From an uncultured Anaerolineae bacterium (GTDB lineage Bacteria; Chloroflexota; Anaerolineae; Anaerolineales; Villigracilaceae), in NCBI GenBank assembly GCA_903846015.1, contig CAIMZS010000132.1, positions 1 through 36,139 of the forward strand: 36,139 bases of DNA, written 5' to 3'. Below are positions 32,317 to 36,139 of the stretch, piece after piece (the first letter of the stretch is position 1; each line of letters starts with the position of its first letter). The translations under genes and the position numbers were made by a program. Under the pieces are notes generated by a model. It made no database searches. It was not told where the DNA came from and worked only from the letters and a program-made list of their open reading frames with translations.

Positions 32317-33627
32317 TTACAAGTAATTTAGTTCTTTAGCCGTGGCCAGCAACTCATCACGGAATTGAGGGTGGGCGATATTGATAAGCGCTTGGGCACG
32401 ATGACGAATAGTTTTTCCATATAATTCGGCTACTCCAAACTCTGTCACAACAAATCGAACATGATTCCGACTTGTGACTACACCAGCGCCCTGCTTTAAC
32501 ATTGGCATAATCTTGCTAATCAAAGTTCCGTCCCGCATTGTGGAAGTGCTTGACATGGCAATAATCGGAACACCTCCTTTAGAGCGCGATGCGCCATAAA
32601 TAAAGTCCAACTGTCCGCCAACACCAGAATACAACTTAGGGCCAATGCTATCAGCGCAGACCTGGCCAGTAAGATCAATCTCTATGGCTGAATTGATCGC
32701 TACCATGCGATCATTTTGGGCAATTACAAATGGGTCATTAACATATTCAGTGCGATGAAGCTCAATCAATGGGTTGTCATCCACCCAATCGTAAAGACGT
32801 TTCGTACCCAGAATAAATCCGGCAACGATCTTACCAGGATGTAAGCTCTTGCGCGCGTTCGTTAATACACCCGCTTCCACCAGGTCAATAACACCTTCTG
32901 AAAACAGCTCACTATGAATACCCAGATCTTTTTTATTGAAGAGGTAATTCAATACAGCATCCGGAATGGCGCCAATACCCATTTGCATGGTTGCCCCATC
33001 TGGAATGAGATCGGCAATAAATCCAGCAATTTTCTCCACCGTTTCACTGCCGCCTTCTTCCGCCATTGCCATTTCTGGGATCGGATAATTTACCGGAACC
33101 ACATAATTCAAACGGCTGACGTGAATAAACGAATCACCCAACGTCCTGGGCATTTGTTCATTAACTTCGGCAATGACAAGCTTAGCGGCCTCAGCTGCAG
33201 ATTTCGTTAGCCCAACTTCGACCCCCAGGGAACAAAACCCGTGTTCGTCTGGGGGAGAAACATGAATCAACGCCGCATCAAGAGGCAGAATATTATTTTT
33301 GAATAACAAAGGAAATTCTGAAAGCAGCACTGGCGTAAAATCCGCCCGCCCCTCCTGGACTGCCTTGCGGACATTTGCGCTTATAAACATAGTATTAACG
33401 CGCAGGTGACCTTCCATTTCAGGATTCACAAAATCTGCCGGACCAACCGTCAAAGCCTGACAAATCTCGACATCCTTTAATTCATTGGCCCGACGAACCA
33501 AAGCCGCCAAAATAGTTCTCGGAACGGATACATTCCCGGTTAGAAACAATCTATTGCCAGATTTGATCGATTTGACAGCTTCATCCGCAGATACTACACG
33601 TGATTGGTAAATACTTTGCCAGCTCAT
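32317..33627 (-). CDS. Acetyl-CoA hydrolase/transferase family CoA-transferase
   Basis: A 436-residue single-chain CoA-transferase. The catalytic Glu is Glu240 in GIHSELFSEGV, matching HSE-x-FSDG of 4-hydroxybutyrate and related CoA-transferases. MQMGIGAIPDAV and the C-terminal segment VVTEFGVAELYGKTIRHRAQ are also characteristic. It should move CoA between acetyl-CoA and a carboxylate such as 4-hydroxybutyrate, butyrate, propionate or succinate; the specificity cannot be read. In an amino-acid fermentation it would help make acetate with energy conservation. Start: ATG 33627 with GAAGGAGATT before it, 3 bp after ald, so the two are coupled. Confidence 0.88.
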   Translation of the reverse strand: MSWQSIYQSRVVSADEAVKSIKSGNRLFLTGNVSVPRTILAALVRRANELKDVEICQALTVGPADFVNPEMEGHLRVNTMFISANVRKAVQEGRADFTPVLLSEFPLLFKNNILPLDAALIHVSPPDEHGFCSLGVEVGLTKSAAEAAKLVIAEVNEQMPRTLGDSFIHVSRLNYVVPVNYPIPEMAMAEEGGSETVEKIAGFIADLIPDGATMQMGIGAIPDAVLNYLFNKKDLGIHSELFSEGVIDLVEAGVLTNARKSLHPGKIVAGFILGTKRLYDWVDDNPLIELHRTEYVNDPFVIAQNDRMVAINSAIEIDLTGQVCADSIGPKLYSGVGGQLDFIYGASRSKGGVPIIAMSSTSTMRDGTLISKIMPMLKQGAGVVTSRNHVRFVVTEFGVAELYGKTIRHRAQALINIAHPQFRDELLATAKELNYL

Positions 33628-33630
33628 AGT

Positions 33631-34719
33631 TTAATCTCCTTCCTCGGCAATCCATTGCTGAAGATGGAGCAGCTCGCCTTTATAAGTATTTACTGCCAAT
33701 TCGATAGCAGAATTTTCTTTCATAGCCTTTTCAATCCCCAGCGCAGCAATTTCTGAAATATAGGGGATGGCAGCGTTGACAAATGCGTAAGTGGCGGTGC
33801 GCGCTACAATAGCAGGAACGTTAGGCACGCAGTAGTGGATTATTCCTTGCTCCACATAAGTAGGCTGATCATGTGTTGTTGGTCGGGAAGTTTCAAAGCA
33901 ACCCCCCAGATCGATACTCAGGTCAATTATCAAGGAACGTGGTTTCATCAACTTCAAGGTATCACGTTTAACGACGATGGGAGCCCGCTCACCCTGTACC
34001 AACACAGCGCCAACAACAACGTCGGCATAAGCACAGGCACGCTCAACATTACGACGTGTGGCAAGCATGGTCACAATATGTGGAAACCGATCTGCAAGCT
34101 TTTGTAAAGCCACTATATCCTTGTCCAGTACGGTTACATGTGCGCCCAAGCCTAAGAACGCTCGCGCTGCATTCGTGCCAACATTTCCACCGCCTATAAT
34201 AACAACCTCAGCAGGAGGAACGCCAGCAATACCTCCCAGTAAGATGCCTTTTCCACCAAAATTGGTTTGAAGCATCCTGGCGGCAATCTGTGCAGCCATC
34301 AACCCACCAATTTGGCTGAGCGGTCGCAAGACTGGCATGGAACCATCTGGTAATTGTATCTGTTCATAAGCAACAGAAGTTATCTTGCTATTTAATAGCG
34401 ATTGGATCCGATCCTGCCGACTTGAGGCCAAATGCAAAAAACCCATCATGGTCGTTCCAGGATTCAACCATTGCAGTTCTTCCTGCATTGGACGGGCAAG
34501 TTTCAAAACAAGGTCAGCACGTCCAAATGCCTCGTGTGGAGAATAAACAATATGCGCTCCGGCACGTTCGTATTCTTGATCGCTAAAACCTGCTCCAACT
34601 CCCGCTTCATGCTCCACAAAGATCAAATGACCCTGTTGCATTAATATTTCAACACCAGCCGGAGAAAGGCCCACCCGATATTCAAATGGACGGCGTTCTT
34701 TAGGAATCCCAATATTCAT
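33631..34719 (-). CDS. ald: Alanine dehydrogenase
   Basis: An NAD-dependent enzyme converting L-alanine to pyruvate, ammonia and NADH. It has 362 residues. N-terminal GIPKERRPFEYRVGLSPAGV is typical. Likely catalytic residues are Lys in DLVLKLARPMQEE and His in FLHLASS. The NAD-binding Rossmann motif GGGNVGTNAARAFLGLG is at about 175-190. NAD(P) transhydrogenase alpha subunits share this fold, but no beta subunit gene is near and the sequence fits Ald. Start: ATG with TTAGGAGGCAGT, the strongest ribosome-binding site on this strand. It is 54 bp after rocD and 3 bp before the CoA-transferase gene. Confidence 0.9.
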   Translation of the reverse strand: MNIGIPKERRPFEYRVGLSPAGVEILMQQGHLIFVEHEAGVGAGFSDQEYERAGAHIVYSPHEAFGRADLVLKLARPMQEELQWLNPGTTMMGFLHLASSRQDRIQSLLNSKITSVAYEQIQLPDGSMPVLRPLSQIGGLMAAQIAARMLQTNFGGKGILLGGIAGVPPAEVVIIGGGNVGTNAARAFLGLGAHVTVLDKDIVALQKLADRFPHIVTMLATRRNVERACAYADVVVGAVLVQGERAPIVVKRDTLKLMKPRSLIIDLSIDLGGCFETSRPTTHDQPTYVEQGIIHYCVPNVPAIVARTATYAFVNAAIPYISEIAALGIEKAMKENSAIELAVNTYKGELLHLQQWIAEEGD

Positions 34720-34773
34720 ACTGCCTCCTAATTTTCAATAGGGCAACTTAAATATTCGCCCTATCAATAACGT

Positions 34774-35976
34774 TTATGACATTTGCAAGGTCTCGCGAAT
34801 TTTCGGCAAGGCCCAATCAATCGTTTGTTTATCAATTACCAATGGAGGCGCCAAGCGAATCACATAATCGTGAGTTTCCTTTGCCAGGATGCCTTTTTTT
34901 TGCAGAACTTCGCAAAAACGGCGCGCCCCACCAGATTCCCGGTTCAATTCAACACCTATGAGCAAACCACGACCGCGCACTTCCTTAATATGCTTGCTCG
35001 GTATTTCAGATAGTTGCTCCATGAAGTAATTGCCCAATTCCGTGGCGCGCTCCGCCAATTTTTCATCCACCAACACCTTTAACGCAGCGCGTGCGATAGC
35101 CGCAGCCAGGGGATTTCCGCCAAAAGTAGAACCATGCTCTCCTGGTTTGAAAAGTCCCAAAATGGCCTCATCTGCCAATACAGCTGAAATGGGGTAAAAA
35201 CCACCTGAAAGGGCTTTGCCTACCACCACCATATCAGGGCGAACACCTTCATGGTCACTAGCGAAGAGTTTGCCGGTACGGCATAATCCCGTTTGGATCT
35301 CATCCGCGATAAAAAGCACATTTTTTTTCTGGCAGATTTCAGCCACTTGTTTGAGATAGCCATCTGGTGGAATAATGACTCCGCCCTCTCCCTGGATTGG
35401 TTCTAGCATAACTGCAGCCGTATTCGCAGTAATTGCTTTCTCTATAGCCTGGATATCTCCATACGGCACATTAATAAAACCGGGTGTAAACGGACCAAAA
35501 TCATCCCGATATGAAGGTTCAGTAGAAAATGAAACAATTGATATGGTGCGCCCGTGAAAATTACCCGTAGCAGTGATAATCTCCGCCTTGTGGCGAGTTA
35601 CACCCTTGATTGTATAAGCCCATTTCCGAGCAAGCTTGAGCGCAGTTTCCACCGCCTCTGCGCCCGAATTCATAGGTAACGACATCTCATAACCAGTAAT
35701 ATCCGATAGTTCCTTATAAAATAAAGGAAGTTGATTATTGCGAAAAGCGCGAGATGTCAGTGTAACTTTTTGGGCTTGTTCGATCATGGCAGCCAAGATC
35801 TTTGGATGAACATGACCCTGATTGACAGCAGAATATGCCGAAAGGCAATCAAGGTAACGATTGCCTTCAACATCCTGCACCCAAACACCCTCGGCTTTTT
35901 CGATCACGACATCCAAGGGATGATAATTATGTGCCCCATACTTTTCTTCAATCTGAATAAATTCCTGCGTGTTCAT
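34774..35976 (-). CDS. rocD: Ornithine aminotransferase
   Basis: A 400-residue class III, PLP-dependent aminotransferase. It moves the delta-amino group of ornithine to 2-oxoglutarate, giving glutamate-semialdehyde. Evidence: KYGAHNYHPLDVVIEKAEG at the start is the ornithine-type signature. MNSGAEAVETALKLAR is at about 110, the Asp for the PLP ring is in ADEIQTGLCRTG, and the Schiff-base Lys is in VGKALSGGFYP. The Tyr/Gly residues of the ornithine group seem kept; acetylornithine and 4-aminobutyrate aminotransferases are alternatives. Start: ATG at 35976, with GAGGAAAACC just upstream; the open frame upstream lacks a good site. First gene of the rocD-ald-CoA-transferase group. Confidence 0.87.
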   Translation of the reverse strand: MNTQEFIQIEEKYGAHNYHPLDVVIEKAEGVWVQDVEGNRYLDCLSAYSAVNQGHVHPKILAAMIEQAQKVTLTSRAFRNNQLPLFYKELSDITGYEMSLPMNSGAEAVETALKLARKWAYTIKGVTRHKAEIITATGNFHGRTISIVSFSTEPSYRDDFGPFTPGFINVPYGDIQAIEKAITANTAAVMLEPIQGEGGVIIPPDGYLKQVAEICQKKNVLFIADEIQTGLCRTGKLFASDHEGVRPDMVVVGKALSGGFYPISAVLADEAILGLFKPGEHGSTFGGNPLAAAIARAALKVLVDEKLAERATELGNYFMEQLSEIPSKHIKEVRGRGLLIGVELNRESGGARRFCEVLQKKGILAKETHDYVIRLAPPLVIDKQTIDWALPKIRETLQMS

Positions 35977-36091
35977 GGTTTTCCTCAATAATAAAAGTCG
36001 GCTCGCCCCGAGCGCCACGCAGTCGAGAGGCTGATTTACTTCCAATATTCTTTAAACAATAAAAGCTTCCTACTCCAAAAAGCCGCTTTGG

Positions 36092-36139
36092 TCAGGCTAC
36101 TTCAAACAAACGAGCCAGAATGGCTTTTTGAGCATGCAA
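36092..36139 (-). CDS. Possible 3' end of a gene entering from the right
   Basis: On the minus strand an open frame enters at 36139 and stops at TGA 36094-36092, encoding LHAQKAILARLFEVA. The mix of residues is helix-like and plausible as a protein C-terminus, and a gene in this position would be upstream of rocD on the same strand. Only 15 residues are visible, so no identification is possible. The AT-rich gap to rocD (35977-36091) holds the aminotransferase ribosome-binding site and half of a loose inverted repeat: AAAAAGCC at about 36077-36084 with GGCTTTTT near 36122-36129. Confidence 0.35.
   Translation of the reverse strand: MHAQKAILARLFEVA

Noticed and set aside
33631..34719. NAD(P) transhydrogenase alpha subunit
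   Set aside because: The catalytic Lys and His segments and length fit alanine dehydrogenase, and no transhydrogenase beta gene is present.

Overview
The window looks like chromosomal DNA of an anaerobic member of the Chloroflexota, most likely class Anaerolineae. This is inferred from the style of the genes, not from a marker tree. The clues are a lipoprotein and Tad-type surface proteins with long Thr-Pro linkers, a gamma-alpha fused 2-oxoacid:ferredoxin oxidoreductase, a NuoB/NuoCD/NuoI set, an Asp-type MurA, and several genes with a -10 box so close to ATG that the mRNA should be leaderless. Gene density is high and I see no tRNA, rRNA, insertion sequence, prophage or CRISPR array.

Layout. 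1-2640: a tiny predicted secreted peptide, then prfB (with the programmed +1 frameshift) and ftsY on the minus strand. 2645-5006: thioredoxin and a Thr-rich lipoprotein on plus, converging on murA. 5116-10387: a surface/pilus block with an A24 prepilin peptidase, a TadE-like protein, a VWA TadG-like protein and a TadE-like protein with a roughly 250-residue Thr-Pro repeat tail. 10448-12646: a leader resembling a structural variant of the glmS self-cleaving ribozyme, followed by glmS. 12735-15955: a KAS III-like enzyme (minus), a dCMP deaminase and a Cys/Met PLP enzyme.

15979-22134 is the most interesting part and has an iron-sulfur theme. A SufR-like regulator with four C-terminal cysteines is divergent from iscX-nuoB-nuoCD-nuoI. 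Between them lies a 38-bp near-perfect palindrome (18-bp arms) that touches the -35 box of the iscX-nuo promoter and covers a plausible promoter of the regulator. Next come an Mrp/ApbC-type P-loop ATPase, whose -10 box sits in the loop of a perfect 11-bp inverted repeat, and a RicT/PSP1 protein with the family's cysteine clusters. The reading offered is an Fe-S-responsive switch controlling an Fe-S-rich respiratory module plus assembly factors.

22203-30664: a LmbE-type deacetylase tightly coupled to an M20D amidohydrolase, a GntR/FCD regulator, korAB, aspA, the rescue factor arfB and an EamA transporter. 30749-36139: on minus, ornithine aminotransferase, alanine dehydrogenase and a CoA-transferase in a tight cluster, followed by pyruvate kinase. 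With aspA, korAB, the PLP lyase and the amidohydrolase, this suggests a cell that ferments amino acids, feeding pyruvate, 2-oxoglutarate, fumarate and acyl-CoAs into ferredoxin-linked metabolism.
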